Shown here piece by piece: positions 19,606 through 28,582 of a DNA stretch of 64,000 bases. The notes below the pieces were generated by a model that was not told the DNA's origin, ran no database searches, and saw only the letters and a program-made list of their open reading frames with translations. The stretch is from NCBI RefSeq assembly GCF_907164905.1, contig NZ_CAJRAF010000004.1:620001-684000 (forward strand). Reading direction: 5' to 3'. The first letter of the stretch is position 1. Each line of letters opens with the position of its first letter. Source of the DNA: Dyadobacter sp. CECT 9275 (GTDB lineage: Bacteria; Bacteroidota; Bacteroidia; Cytophagales; Spirosomataceae). A program made the position numbers and the translations under genes.

Positions 19606-21624
19606 ATGAACTATGCAATCAGATGCGTTTTAATCATTGCTTTATATATAACAGCATTTGATTCTTATGCTCAAAAAACAAAAAGTATCTGGCTCGACGA
19701 CCTTTTGATTCAAACCTATTCCGAGGGAATTAGGCCCGTTACTGCGAAGGGAAATTACACCGGTGATTCTATCAGGATCAATGGAGTTCATTTCAAAAGA
19801 GGCGTCGGCGCTCAGTCTGTCAGCATTCTGAATTTTTTTCTCAACAATAAGGCATCGGCTTTTACAGCCGTAATCGGTGCAGACGATGCTGGCAATAAAG
19901 AAATACCCATAAAATTTTACGTCCTGGGCGACAACAAAATTCTTTTTGAAAGCAAACCCTTGAAAGTAGGTGACGATGCACAGAAAATTGACGTTAACCT
20001 TACCGGAATTAGCAGACTTGGGCTGCTGATTACCGACGACGTAGGTGGTTCCAATAACAAAAGAACCTATGCCAACTGGGCCAATGCACAACTGCTGATG
20101 TCTGGTGAACACATGCCGGGACATTTTCCAAATTCGGATGAAAAATATATCCTGACCCCTCCGCCTTCAAAAACTCCCCAAATAAATTCGGCCAGAATTT
20201 TTGGCGTGACACCCGGGAACCCGTTTCTCTACACCATTGCCGCCACAGGAAATACGCCTATGGAATTTTCAGCCACTAACTTACCAAACGGGCTCTTCGT
20301 AGACAAAAAAACAGGAATTATAACGGGTAAAATTGACCGCAGAGGAACCTACATTACTACCCTCAAAGCAAAGAACAAACTCGGCGAATCGGTAAAGAAG
20401 CTAACCATAAAAGTGGGAGATACCATTGCCCTTACCCCGCCCATAGGCTGGAATGGCTGGAATTCATGGGAAACGCACATCGACAGGGAAAAAGTAATTG
20501 CATCTGCCGACGCCATGGTGAAAACCGGATTAAAAGATCATGGATGGACCTACATCAACATTGATGACGCCTGGCAGGGAGTACGAAGCGGCCCGATGAA
20601 CGCGCTGCAACCCAATGAAAAATTCCCCGATTTTAAAGGTATGGTAGATTACATCCATTCGCTTGGGTTAAAAGCCGGATTGTATTCAACCCCTTACATT
20701 TCCAGTTATGGGGGTTATGCGGGCAATTCTTCGGACTTTGAAAAAGGGGGAGAAACGCATGAATCGATCATGGTCAACCGGCGTTCCTTTAATCGCATTG
20801 CAAAATACAGGTTTGAAACCAATGACGCCCGGCAAATGGCAGCATGGGGAATTGACTTTCTTAAATACGACTGGCGGATCGATGTAAATTCCACCGAACG
20901 CATGTCATCAGCCTTGAAGCAGTCTGGAAGGGATGTTATTTTCAGCTTGTCCAATTCTGCGCCGTTTGCTCACGTAAACGACTGGAACCGCCTGGCCAAC
21001 ATGTACCGCACCGGTCCTGATATCCGGGACAGCTGGCCAAGCCTGTATCAGCTGGCTTTCACGTTGGATAAGTGGGCCCCGTATTCCGGCCCCGGCCACT
21101 GGCTCGATCCCGATATGATGATCATAGGGAATGTATCAACCGGCCCGGAACTGCACCCAACCCGCCTCACACCCGATGAACAATATAGCCACGTGAGCCT
21201 GTTCAGCCTGCTTTCCGCGCCACTGCTCATTGGCTGCCCCATTGAACAGCTGGATGCTTTTACCCTGAATTTGCTCACCAATGACGAGGTAATTGCGATA
21301 GATCAGGACCCTTCGGGAAAACCGGCACGCATGATACTAGAGGAGGACGGCGTTCAGATCTGGCTTAAAACGCTTGAAGACGGCTCGTTTGCGGTCGGCT
21401 TGTTCAATACCGCAAATTATGGAAAAACGCCGTTGTCATATTTCCACTGGGGCAACGAGCCCGCAGTCAGCTTTTCGATTGATTTCTCCAAAATCGGGCT
21501 GAAAGGGAAATACAAATTGAGGGATGTATGGCGGCAAAAGGACCTTGGTGTTTTTGCAAACAAATTTAAAACCAGCGTCAACCACCACGGAGTGGTGATG
21601 TTAAAGATAACAAAGGCTCCCTGA
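19606..21624 (+). CDS. NPCBM domain-containing GH27 family enzyme, copy B
   Basis: A paralogue of the preceding gene with the same order: signal peptide, NPCBM module, Ig-like linker, GH27 barrel, C-terminal sandwich. Asp422 (KYDW) fits the nucleophile and the segment with Asp472 (RTGPDIRDS) the acid/base region. The frame is open from an ATG at 19570 that overlaps the previous stop by one base. The ATG at 19606 is preferred because it aligns with the start of copy A and gives a compact signal peptide ending DSYAQ. Clear divergence around SDFEKGGETHESIM versus SNLENGFFPDSVRD, near the active-site side of the barrel, suggests the two copies differ in substrate preference. Confidence 0.87.
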   Translation: MNYAIRCVLIIALYITAFDSYAQKTKSIWLDDLLIQTYSEGIRPVTAKGNYTGDSIRINGVHFKRGVGAQSVSILNFFLNNKASAFTAVIGADDAGNKEIPIKFYVLGDNKILFESKPLKVGDDAQKIDVNLTGISRLGLLITDDVGGSNNKRTYANWANAQLLMSGEHMPGHFPNSDEKYILTPPPSKTPQINSARIFGVTPGNPFLYTIAATGNTPMEFSATNLPNGLFVDKKTGIITGKIDRRGTYITTLKAKNKLGESVKKLTIKVGDTIALTPPIGWNGWNSWETHIDREKVIASADAMVKTGLKDHGWTYINIDDAWQGVRSGPMNALQPNEKFPDFKGMVDYIHSLGLKAGLYSTPYISSYGGYAGNSSDFEKGGETHESIMVNRRSFNRIAKYRFETNDARQMAAWGIDFLKYDWRIDVNSTERMSSALKQSGRDVIFSLSNSAPFAHVNDWNRLANMYRTGPDIRDSWPSLYQLAFTLDKWAPYSGPGHWLDPDMMIIGNVSTGPELHPTRLTPDEQYSHVSLFSLLSAPLLIGCPIEQLDAFTLNLLTNDEVIAIDQDPSGKPARMILEEDGVQIWLKTLEDGSFAVGLFNTANYGKTPLSYFHWGNEPAVSFSIDFSKIGLKGKYKLRDVWRQKDLGVFANKFKTSVNHHGVVMLKITKAP

Positions 21625-21644
21625 CGGGCAACTGAAAATACTAT

Positions 21645-23216
21645 ATGAAAATGAAACATGTAACCCTTTTATTTTTACTTTGTTCCGGGCTGTCAGCGTT
21701 TGTAATGGCAAAGCGCCTGCCCGAGAAAGATGCGGATATTCTATCAAAAAAATACGCATACAAAACACTTTCGCCTTACGAGAAATTTTTGCTGGATACT
21801 TATATTGAAGATGAATTCCCTGCCGGTACTGCAATAAAAGATGTACTGACCGACCAGACCAGCATAAGATCCAAAACCCGTCTGGCACAATCGCTGTTAT
21901 TGCGAAACCGTCAGGGTGATACCGAAAACGCTGTTGCCGTTTTGCGCTGGATTCTGAAATATCAGGAACAGGATGAAAAGAGCCGCAATTATGGGATCTG
22001 GAGATCAAAGGCTGCCAGTGAGGTATTTGATCAGAACTGGCGTGAATTTGTGGGCTGCGATTTGATCATCATTTACCACCATTATAAAAACCGACTGCCG
22101 CAAGATATTGTGAAAGGCATTGAAACCGGTCTGGTACACGCCGCCAAAGGCGCATTGAAGAGAAACGTCCGGCCAGACTACACCAATATTTCCATCATGA
22201 GTGCTTTTCTGATGGATTACACAGGAGCCCGGTTTGATATGCCTGAAATAAAAAAGGCAGGATTGGAGAAGGCAAAAAACATTTTGGCACTTTACAACAG
22301 GCACCACACTTTCAGCGAATACAACTCCCCCACTTATTATGGTGTAACTCTGGTTGCGCTGGCGTTTTGGCGCGAACTGGCTGTATCAGAGGAAATAAAA
22401 CAGATGGGGGCCACACTGGAAAAGGAATTCTGGCACGAGGTTACTACATTTTATAATCCGGATCTCAAAAATATGCCCGGCCCTTATTTCAGAGGTTATG
22501 GTATGGATATGCAAAAGTATTATTCCATCATGGGCCTTTGGATCGCACTGGCGCTGGATAAAAAAGAACTAGCCCCTATGCCCTCGGGGCAGGGTCCTAA
22601 ATTTGGTGAAGTCAGTAACATTGCCACCATTTTCCACCTCGGCCTGAAAATTCCGAAAAAGGAGCTGACACGACTAAAAACGCTGCGATCAGGCCGTTAT
22701 CTCAGCCGAACGGTGCCCAATTATTACACTGGTGATACTGTTAAGCAGGTTACAGCGATGATCAACCGCGACTGGATGATGGGCGGTTTGTGGGGAAACC
22801 GCCGACCATGGAATCAAATCAGAACGGGAGCAATTCACTGGAAAACGAAGGATTCGGACATTGGGTGGCTGCTTGTCCCGGGTGACGGGACCACGGACGT
22901 TAAAGTCAGCAAAACCGGTATGGAAATTTATCCTGCTTCCAGAGACGTGAAAAACATTCAGCTTTTTATTTATGCCAAGGGGGCATCGGTGGCTTCATTC
23001 AAGGATAAGAGATGGCAACTACCAGGGATAACCTTAAAGGTGAACACCTCATTACCGCAAGCAACAGCATCTGAAATTAACCAGCACGACTTGGAAAAAG
23101 AACAGGCTATATCAGATATCAATACGGATGTGTTCAGGGTGGTATATGAAATACCCGATTCAGTAAATCCGGACATTCCCCTGATTACCTTTTCTCCTGA
23201 AAAAAATAACCTTTGA
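21645..23216 (+). CDS. Secreted protein of unknown function in the polysaccharide locus
   Basis: 523 residues with a signal peptide (about 1-22, ending VMA). I do not recognise the family with certainty. The first 320 residues are helix-rich with regularly spaced aromatic and acidic residues (NWREFVGCDLIIIYHHY, NRHHTFSEYNSPTYYGVTL). The C-terminal part is beta-rich (DRDWMMGG-like strands, TDVKVSKTGMEIYP). This resembles the alpha/alpha-toroid plus beta-sandwich layout of many polysaccharide lyases and glycoside hydrolases. Its place between GH27 and GH78-type genes (20 and 38 bp gaps) supports a carbohydrate-active role. EYNSPTYYG is a good candidate active-site motif. Confidence 0.6.
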   Translation: MKMKHVTLLFLLCSGLSAFVMAKRLPEKDADILSKKYAYKTLSPYEKFLLDTYIEDEFPAGTAIKDVLTDQTSIRSKTRLAQSLLLRNRQGDTENAVAVLRWILKYQEQDEKSRNYGIWRSKAASEVFDQNWREFVGCDLIIIYHHYKNRLPQDIVKGIETGLVHAAKGALKRNVRPDYTNISIMSAFLMDYTGARFDMPEIKKAGLEKAKNILALYNRHHTFSEYNSPTYYGVTLVALAFWRELAVSEEIKQMGATLEKEFWHEVTTFYNPDLKNMPGPYFRGYGMDMQKYYSIMGLWIALALDKKELAPMPSGQGPKFGEVSNIATIFHLGLKIPKKELTRLKTLRSGRYLSRTVPNYYTGDTVKQVTAMINRDWMMGGLWGNRRPWNQIRTGAIHWKTKDSDIGWLLVPGDGTTDVKVSKTGMEIYPASRDVKNIQLFIYAKGASVASFKDKRWQLPGITLKVNTSLPQATASEINQHDLEKEQAISDINTDVFRVVYEIPDSVNPDIPLITFSPEKNNL

Positions 23217-23254
23217 ATTACTCCTTCAAATAAACTGCTGACTCCCGGATCATC

Positions 23255-25522
23255 ATGTGGAAATATATGGCATTAGCCAGTCTGATCGTGTCGTTTGCAG
23301 CAAAGGGCCAGCCACCCCCTTTTCATCTGCGTTGTGATCTTTTGCCGCATACTGCCACTGTTTACAAAAGTGGGATTCCTGACTCAACAGCGCCCGAGCG
23401 TGCCGTTCAGGAAAAAAACCTTTATCTGTTTGCAAAAATATTATCGGAAAAGCCCTTGCTGAGCTGGGAGACTGACTCGGCCTTACCAGTTACAACAGCA
23501 TATCAGATTCTGGTTGCTTCTTCCAGACAACTGTTAAATCAGGACAAGGGTGATTATTGGGATTCAAAAAAGGTGCCGTCCAGGTCCAGTAGAGCTACAT
23601 ACAGCGGCAAATCCTTGCTACCGGGAAAAGTCTATTACTGGAAAGTTCGGGTTTGGGATGAAAAAAACAGAAAGACACCATTTTCACAAGGCACTTCCTT
23701 CGTCACGGCTCAAAAAGATGAGAAAGATACTTTCTCATATCACCCTCTCGCTGCACAAATTCAGGAGCCGCAACAAATAAACCAAACGGGTCCGAATTCC
23801 TATTTCCTTGATTTCGGTAAAGACGCCCTTTCACAATTACAGCTACAATTAAACAGCAGCCAGGCAGATACCATCTGGATCGAAGTGGGTGAACTGACTG
23901 ACAAACCCTTCTCCATTGACAAAAACCCCGGACGAAATATCCGCTACCTGAAAATCCCGCTATTGTTAAAAAAAGGCACACACAATTATCAGATTCAATG
24001 GCCCGAAAACGTAAAAAGAAACAGCCGGAACCCTATTTTAATGCCTGGCTATGCAGGGGAAGTTTATCCGTTCAGGTATGTCACCATTCAAAACTATAAG
24101 GAAAGACTTGCACCGGATGCTGTTCGGCGCAAGATCATTTTTTATCCTTTTAATTCAGAGGCTTCAGACTTCGCATCCAGTGATACCATCCTCAACCAGG
24201 TTTGGGACCTTTGTAAATATTCTGTCAAAGCAACCAGCTTTACCGGCTATTATGTAGACGGCGACCGCGAAAGAATCCCCTACGAAGCCGATGCGCTCAT
24301 TAATCAACTCTCTCATTACGCCGTCGACGCCGAGTATAGCATGGCCCGAAGAACGATGGATTACCTGCTCTATCATCCCACCTGGCCTACCGAATGGAGC
24401 CTCCAGAATATTCTGATTGCCTGGAACGACTACATGTACACGGGTGATGACGGGCTCATTAAAAAGTACTATCCCCAGTTACAAAAAAAACTGCTGATGG
24501 AACTTGCTGGTCCAAACGGACTGATCAGTACCAGAACCAATAAACAAACGGATGAATTTTTGGCATCCATTCATATGTCCGGGAAATTTGATGGAAGGCG
24601 GGGCCTCCATGACAACGTAGACTGGCCACAGACTGGCGATTTTATCGGCAGTGAAAAAGAATATGGCGGCGAAACCGACGGCTTCGTTTACCAGACTTAT
24701 AACCCGGTGATTAATGCATTTTATTACCGGAATCTGATCCTGATCAGACAAATTGCCGCCGTCCTTAAGCGAACAGACGACGAAATATTTTACACTCAAA
24801 AAGCAAAGGAAGTATACCATTCTTTCCAGAATGTATTTCGAGATGAGGAAACCAGCCTTATAAGAGATGGCGACAGTACCACCCACAGCTCCTTACATGC
24901 CAATATGTTTGCTTTGGCCTTTGGGCTGATCCGGCCGGCTGACCGGGAAAAAGTTTTGACTTTTATCAAAAGCCGCAGGATGGCCTGCAGTGTTTATGGA
25001 GCGCAGTTTCTGTTGGACGCACTTTATGAAGCCGGAGAGGATCAATATGCGCTGGAACTGATGACCTCCACGGCACAAAGAAGCTGGTACAACATGATCA
25101 GAAGCGGATCCACCATTACCATGGAAGCCTGGGATAAAGTGTATAAACCCAATCTGGACCTCAATCATGCATGGGGCGCTGCTCCGGCGAATATCATTGT
25201 CAGGCATCTGGTGGGGATACAGCCGCTGAGTCCCGGTTTCGAGACTTTTCAGGTCAAGCCGCAGATCGGCCGCCTGACTTCCGTCAGTCTCATAACACCT
25301 ACCATAAAGGGCCCGGTTTTGGTAAAATACAACAAAAGCAAAAGGGCGGATCAAATGGAAATTCAGATTCCCGGAGGGGCAACAGCCAATATTTATATAC
25401 AGTATTCCCCCGAAAAACCGAACTTGCTGCTAAATGGCAAGCCAACCGCTGCCAGTCTCAAAAATGGTTTTTTTATATTGAAAAATATACCCGCCGGAAA
25501 ACATACGATTATTGCAAATTAG
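23255..25522 (+). CDS. GH78-type alpha-L-rhamnosidase
   Basis: 755 residues with a signal peptide (about 1-21). The N-terminal fibronectin-like domain is the one typical of bacterial GH78 (LSWETDS, AYQILVAS, DYWDSKKV, YYWKVRVWDE). It is followed by a beta-domain and an alpha/alpha-six barrel from about residue 310. The block YVDGDRERIPYEADAL near 336-350 matches the acidic catalytic region of GH78, and GSTITMEAWD with Glu624 matches the second catalytic acid near the barrel end. The sequence ends in a C-terminal beta-sandwich (GIQPLSPGFETFQVKP). The enzyme would remove terminal L-rhamnose by inversion. Spacing of the acidic residues is not canonical, so activity on another deoxysugar is possible. 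Confidence 0.82.
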   Translation: MWKYMALASLIVSFAAKGQPPPFHLRCDLLPHTATVYKSGIPDSTAPERAVQEKNLYLFAKILSEKPLLSWETDSALPVTTAYQILVASSRQLLNQDKGDYWDSKKVPSRSSRATYSGKSLLPGKVYYWKVRVWDEKNRKTPFSQGTSFVTAQKDEKDTFSYHPLAAQIQEPQQINQTGPNSYFLDFGKDALSQLQLQLNSSQADTIWIEVGELTDKPFSIDKNPGRNIRYLKIPLLLKKGTHNYQIQWPENVKRNSRNPILMPGYAGEVYPFRYVTIQNYKERLAPDAVRRKIIFYPFNSEASDFASSDTILNQVWDLCKYSVKATSFTGYYVDGDRERIPYEADALINQLSHYAVDAEYSMARRTMDYLLYHPTWPTEWSLQNILIAWNDYMYTGDDGLIKKYYPQLQKKLLMELAGPNGLISTRTNKQTDEFLASIHMSGKFDGRRGLHDNVDWPQTGDFIGSEKEYGGETDGFVYQTYNPVINAFYYRNLILIRQIAAVLKRTDDEIFYTQKAKEVYHSFQNVFRDEETSLIRDGDSTTHSSLHANMFALAFGLIRPADREKVLTFIKSRRMACSVYGAQFLLDALYEAGEDQYALELMTSTAQRSWYNMIRSGSTITMEAWDKVYKPNLDLNHAWGAAPANIIVRHLVGIQPLSPGFETFQVKPQIGRLTSVSLITPTIKGPVLVKYNKSKRADQMEIQIPGGATANIYIQYSPEKPNLLLNGKPTAASLKNGFFILKNIPAGKHTIIAN

Positions 25523-25532
25523 ATCAGATACT

Positions 25533-27047
25533 ATGAAACAAATTCTCTGCCTCCTGCTCTTGTCATTCATTACCATAACTACGGTTGCTCAGAAAAAGCG
25601 CCTGCCTAATATTGTGTACATACTTGCCGATGACCTTGGGTATGGCGATGTGTCGATTTATAATCCCTCCGGAAAGATTTCCACACCCAACATCGACAGG
25701 CTTGCCTCACAAGGTATGCGCTTCACTGACGCGCACTCGCCTTCTTCCGTTTGCACCCCCACACGTTATTCCCTGATGACCGGCCGTTACCCCTGGCGAA
25801 GCCGCCTGCCGGTTGGTGTATTGCGCGGATACAGCCAAACCCTGATAGAAGAGGACCGTCAGACGGTTGCCTCACTCCTGAAAAGTCATGGCTATCAGAC
25901 GGGCGTGATCGGAAAGTGGCATCTTGGGTTAGGCTGGGTTTCAAAACCAGCGTATCATCAGCTTGCCGCTGCCCCGGATTACGGAATCAAAACGGAGATG
26001 GATCCACAGCATATTGATTTTGCCAGAGAAACCACCACCGGGCCCAAAACCGCTGGCTTTGACTACTCCTATGTTTTACCCGCTTCCCTGGATATGCCCC
26101 CCTATTGTTATTTGGAAAACCAGAAACTAACAGAACCCTTGACCGCTTACACGGACGGAAACAAGCTCACATCGGGTTACACCGGGCCATTTTGGCGTGA
26201 AGGGAAAATGTCTCCTTCCTTTGATTTCCTTCAGGTACTGCCAACTTTTATTCAGAAAGCAACGGATTTCATCGGTTTACAATCAAAAGAAAAACCATTC
26301 TTCTTATACCTGCCGATGCCCGCTCCGCACACCCCATGGATGCCCACTGCTGATTACAAGGGAAAATCCGGAGCAGGAGAATATGGAGATTTTGTACAGC
26401 AGGTCGACGGAGCGGTGGGCCAGATTCTGAAAACCTTGCAGGAAAAAGGGTTTTCGGACAATACCCTCGTGATTTTCACGAGTGATAACGGGCCCTACTG
26501 GCGCCCGAATTTTGTTGAACAATTTGGGCATAAAGCCGCCGGTCCTTTCAGAGGAATGAAAGGTGATGCTTTTGAAGGTGGCCACCGGATACCATTTATT
26601 GTACGCTGGCCTGGCAAAGTGAAAGCCGGTACCATAAGTAATGCAACGACCACGCTGGCCAACCTGATGGCTACCTGCCAGCAATTGACGGGAGAAACCA
26701 GCCCCGTTTACAATACGGAAGACAGTTACAGTATACTGGACGTGTTACTGGGCAAATCCAAAGAGATTGCCACCCAACCCGCTGTTGTTCATAGCTCATC
26801 GATCGGTTTTTTTGCGATACGCAAAGGTGACTGGAAACTGATTGAAGGACTTGGTTCCGGAGGATTCACCGAACCCCGAAAAATCAATGAAACGGCAGGT
26901 CAGCCTGCGGGCCAGCTTTTTAATTTAGCAACCGATATTTCAGAAACAGAAGATTTGTACGCACGTTACCCAGACAAGGTGAAAGAACTTAAGCAACTGC
27001 TCACCGAAATCAAAAACAGTAAAACCAAGGTCACCGGCAAACAATAA
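25533..27047 (+). CDS. S1-family sulfatase (FGly type)
   Basis: 504 residues from the ATG at 25533. An in-frame ATG at 25512 would overlap the upstream gene and spoil the signal peptide, which ends TTVAQ. The metal site begins with ADDLGYGD. The sulfatase signature CTPTR starts at Cys74, the residue oxidised to formylglycine, followed by TGRYPWR. GKWHLG and FTSDNGPYW supply further active-site residues. It is the formylglycine-dependent arylsulfatase type, probably periplasmic, removing sulfate esters from the glycan before or between the glycosidase steps. No maturation enzyme (anSME) is encoded in the window. It is the last gene of the locus; no clear terminator was found downstream. Confidence 0.9.
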   Translation: MKQILCLLLLSFITITTVAQKKRLPNIVYILADDLGYGDVSIYNPSGKISTPNIDRLASQGMRFTDAHSPSSVCTPTRYSLMTGRYPWRSRLPVGVLRGYSQTLIEEDRQTVASLLKSHGYQTGVIGKWHLGLGWVSKPAYHQLAAAPDYGIKTEMDPQHIDFARETTTGPKTAGFDYSYVLPASLDMPPYCYLENQKLTEPLTAYTDGNKLTSGYTGPFWREGKMSPSFDFLQVLPTFIQKATDFIGLQSKEKPFFLYLPMPAPHTPWMPTADYKGKSGAGEYGDFVQQVDGAVGQILKTLQEKGFSDNTLVIFTSDNGPYWRPNFVEQFGHKAAGPFRGMKGDAFEGGHRIPFIVRWPGKVKAGTISNATTTLANLMATCQQLTGETSPVYNTEDSYSILDVLLGKSKEIATQPAVVHSSSIGFFAIRKGDWKLIEGLGSGGFTEPRKINETAGQPAGQLFNLATDISETEDLYARYPDKVKELKQLLTEIKNSKTKVTGKQ

Positions 27048-27252
27048 GCCCTGATTTCTCCTGTAATTTTCCTGAATTTTGACTCAGGCAAAAAAACGCG
27101 CTTTGTAACTACTGCTTTACGCAGGATATATTTCATCTGAGTAGCCCGAACGGTTGCCCGTGACACACATTCACCGCGCCTGGGATGAAGGTTATTGTTG
27201 CATTTTCAAATCAAAATCTACCCACTTTATGATCCCCGGAATAATCCAGCTA

Positions 27253-28248
27253 TCAGCTCACATAACTGCCGGTATCTGATAGCTCGTTCGCATCTTTGGC
27301 AATCGCTGACGCCTGCGATTGCCTTATCCCTTTGTCTTCCAGCATCCGGCCTATCGCACGCGTCATTTCAACCGACGCTTCTATCTCCGCCTTGCGGATA
27401 GCAACACTTTCTATATTAAATCCAAAGGGTATCGAGCGATCCATACAAAATGCTGTCAGCTCAGACGCAATCTCCAGGCATACACGCACCGATTTTTCCA
27501 GCATATCTTCAGCTGCTTCCAGATCTTGCTTTAACTGAGCCGGCACGTGAATACCCAGCCATTCCATGAAATGCAAAGTTTTTGCCGACCCGCAGGTGCT
27601 GATTGTGAATATGATGGTCGGAGGAGCGATCTGTCTCTTTTCACAGGTGGCGGCCAGGTCTGCTACCACCTGTTTGGCATATTCCAAATCAAAAACACAT
27701 TGGGATATAAAATAAGATACCCCGCTGCTCATCTTGTCCAGTATCCTGATATCCTCGTCTTGTAGTACTTTGTGCCGTTCCGGGATGGTCACTGCACCAA
27801 TGACGGATGTTTCCTGATGTCTTTCCCAGATCTGATAGGCTTCCGGAAGACTGGTTTTGACAGGAAAGTCAGGTGCCGGTACACCAACAAAAACAGGATA
27901 AAAGCTCTGCTCATGTAGCTGTTCCAGCCAGTCGGTGAGTTCCTCAGACGAAAATTTTCCAGCCGGACGGTAAATGATCTTCGGAATGCCTAGACCACCC
28001 AGATACTCCGACGCAAACGTCAGGGGATCCAGGGCATTGATAAATGGAAACGGCCTTTCCTCCGTGGTCCGCGCCGACTCGTCCTGAACATCATATACAA
28101 TCAGCGCGTCAATATCCAATAAAGACAAGCGCTCGGTAGTTCTCTCTGCAATTTCCGCAACGCGTTCGGCGGCAGTAGCGGCCTTGGGCGGAGTGATACC
28201 ATAAAGCAACACCCCCGATTCTCTTGATTTGATCTTTTGTATGAACAT
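27253..28248 (-). CDS. Methylenetetrahydrofolate reductase superfamily protein
   Basis: 331 residues with a TIM-barrel pattern resembling MetF. It starts with a strand ending YGITPPK where MetF has its early Glu/Pro motif. LIVYDVQDES, FPVFVGVPAP, GAVTIPERH and YFISQCVFD follow, the last matching the conserved TQFFFD block of MTHFR. MetF reduces 5,10-methylene-THF to 5-methyl-THF, the methyl donor used by MetE. The metE gene lies just upstream on the same strand, which supports a one-carbon/methionine role. The early Glu expected in MetF (FEFFPP) is not obvious here, so a related activity is possible. A terminator and a separate promoter lie between it and metE, so it is transcribed on its own. 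Confidence 0.75.
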   Translation of the reverse strand: MFIQKIKSRESGVLLYGITPPKAATAAERVAEIAERTTERLSLLDIDALIVYDVQDESARTTEERPFPFINALDPLTFASEYLGGLGIPKIIYRPAGKFSSEELTDWLEQLHEQSFYPVFVGVPAPDFPVKTSLPEAYQIWERHQETSVIGAVTIPERHKVLQDEDIRILDKMSSGVSYFISQCVFDLEYAKQVVADLAATCEKRQIAPPTIIFTISTCGSAKTLHFMEWLGIHVPAQLKQDLEAAEDMLEKSVRVCLEIASELTAFCMDRSIPFGFNIESVAIRKAEIEASVEMTRAIGRMLEDKGIRQSQASAIAKDANELSDTGSYVS

Positions 28249-28343
28249 TTTTGTATTTAAAATCGGGCCTCAGGCCACCATTTTCATTTCTTAAAAGCTA
28301 TCCGCACAACGGATCGGATCATCGTCTGCTCCTTCGTTTGCCT

Positions 28344-28389
28344 GTGCTTTTACTCCCTTGCATCCATCCCAGGGTTTGAAAAAAAGCAC
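28344..28389 (-). promoter_or_regulatory. Structured leader element of the MTHFR-family gene
   Basis: In the roughly 215-nt leader of the MTHFR-family transcript, GTGCTTTT and AAAAGCAC form a perfect 8-bp stem, enclosing a CCCT/AGGG inner helix. A second small hairpin (ATCCG/CGGAT, 28300-28314) followed by AGCTTTT lies closer to the start codon. I could not match this to a known riboswitch class. The length and pairing suggest cis-regulation, possibly by a methionine or folate-cycle metabolite; that is inference. Confidence 0.4.
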
Positions 28390-28468
28390 CGGGTAATTCT
28401 ATGGTCTTTCCCCAATCCTTTTCCCGTAATCCCTGATGTTATCGGGCAGTACGTTCCCGTTTCCAGGG

Positions 28469-28497
28469 CAAAATTATTTCCTTTTTTATAATATCAA
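28469..28497 (-). promoter_or_regulatory. Bacteroidota-type promoter for the MTHFR-family gene
   Basis: Read on the minus strand, TAATTTTG (28469-28476) matches the TAnnTTTG -7 element exactly. A TTG at 28495-28497 lies 18 nt upstream, in the -33 position. Transcription would start near 28462, leaving a leader of about 215 nt. Confidence 0.55.
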
Positions 28498-28537
28498 TAC
28501 CCGCAGTACATCATAAATAAAAACAGGCAAATTTCTT

Positions 28538-28577
28538 ACCCCCAAGGACGGTCCAAATTGTCCGCCCTTGGGGGGTA
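28538..28577 (-). terminator. Terminator of metE
   Basis: Just after the metE stop the minus strand reads a long hairpin with CCCCCAAGG and CCTTGGGGG arms extended by CGG/CCG, with an AATTT-containing loop. The arms pair over about 14 bp with two mismatches. The T-run behind it is poor (TAAGAAATTT), but strength and position fit a transcription stop between metE and the next gene. Confidence 0.65.
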
Positions 28578-28582
28578 GTTGA

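Noticed and set aside
27087..27108. CCTGA/TCAGG hairpin as a terminator of the sulfatase gene
   Set aside because: The short stem is followed by an A-run on the plus strand, so it has no terminator character in the needed direction.
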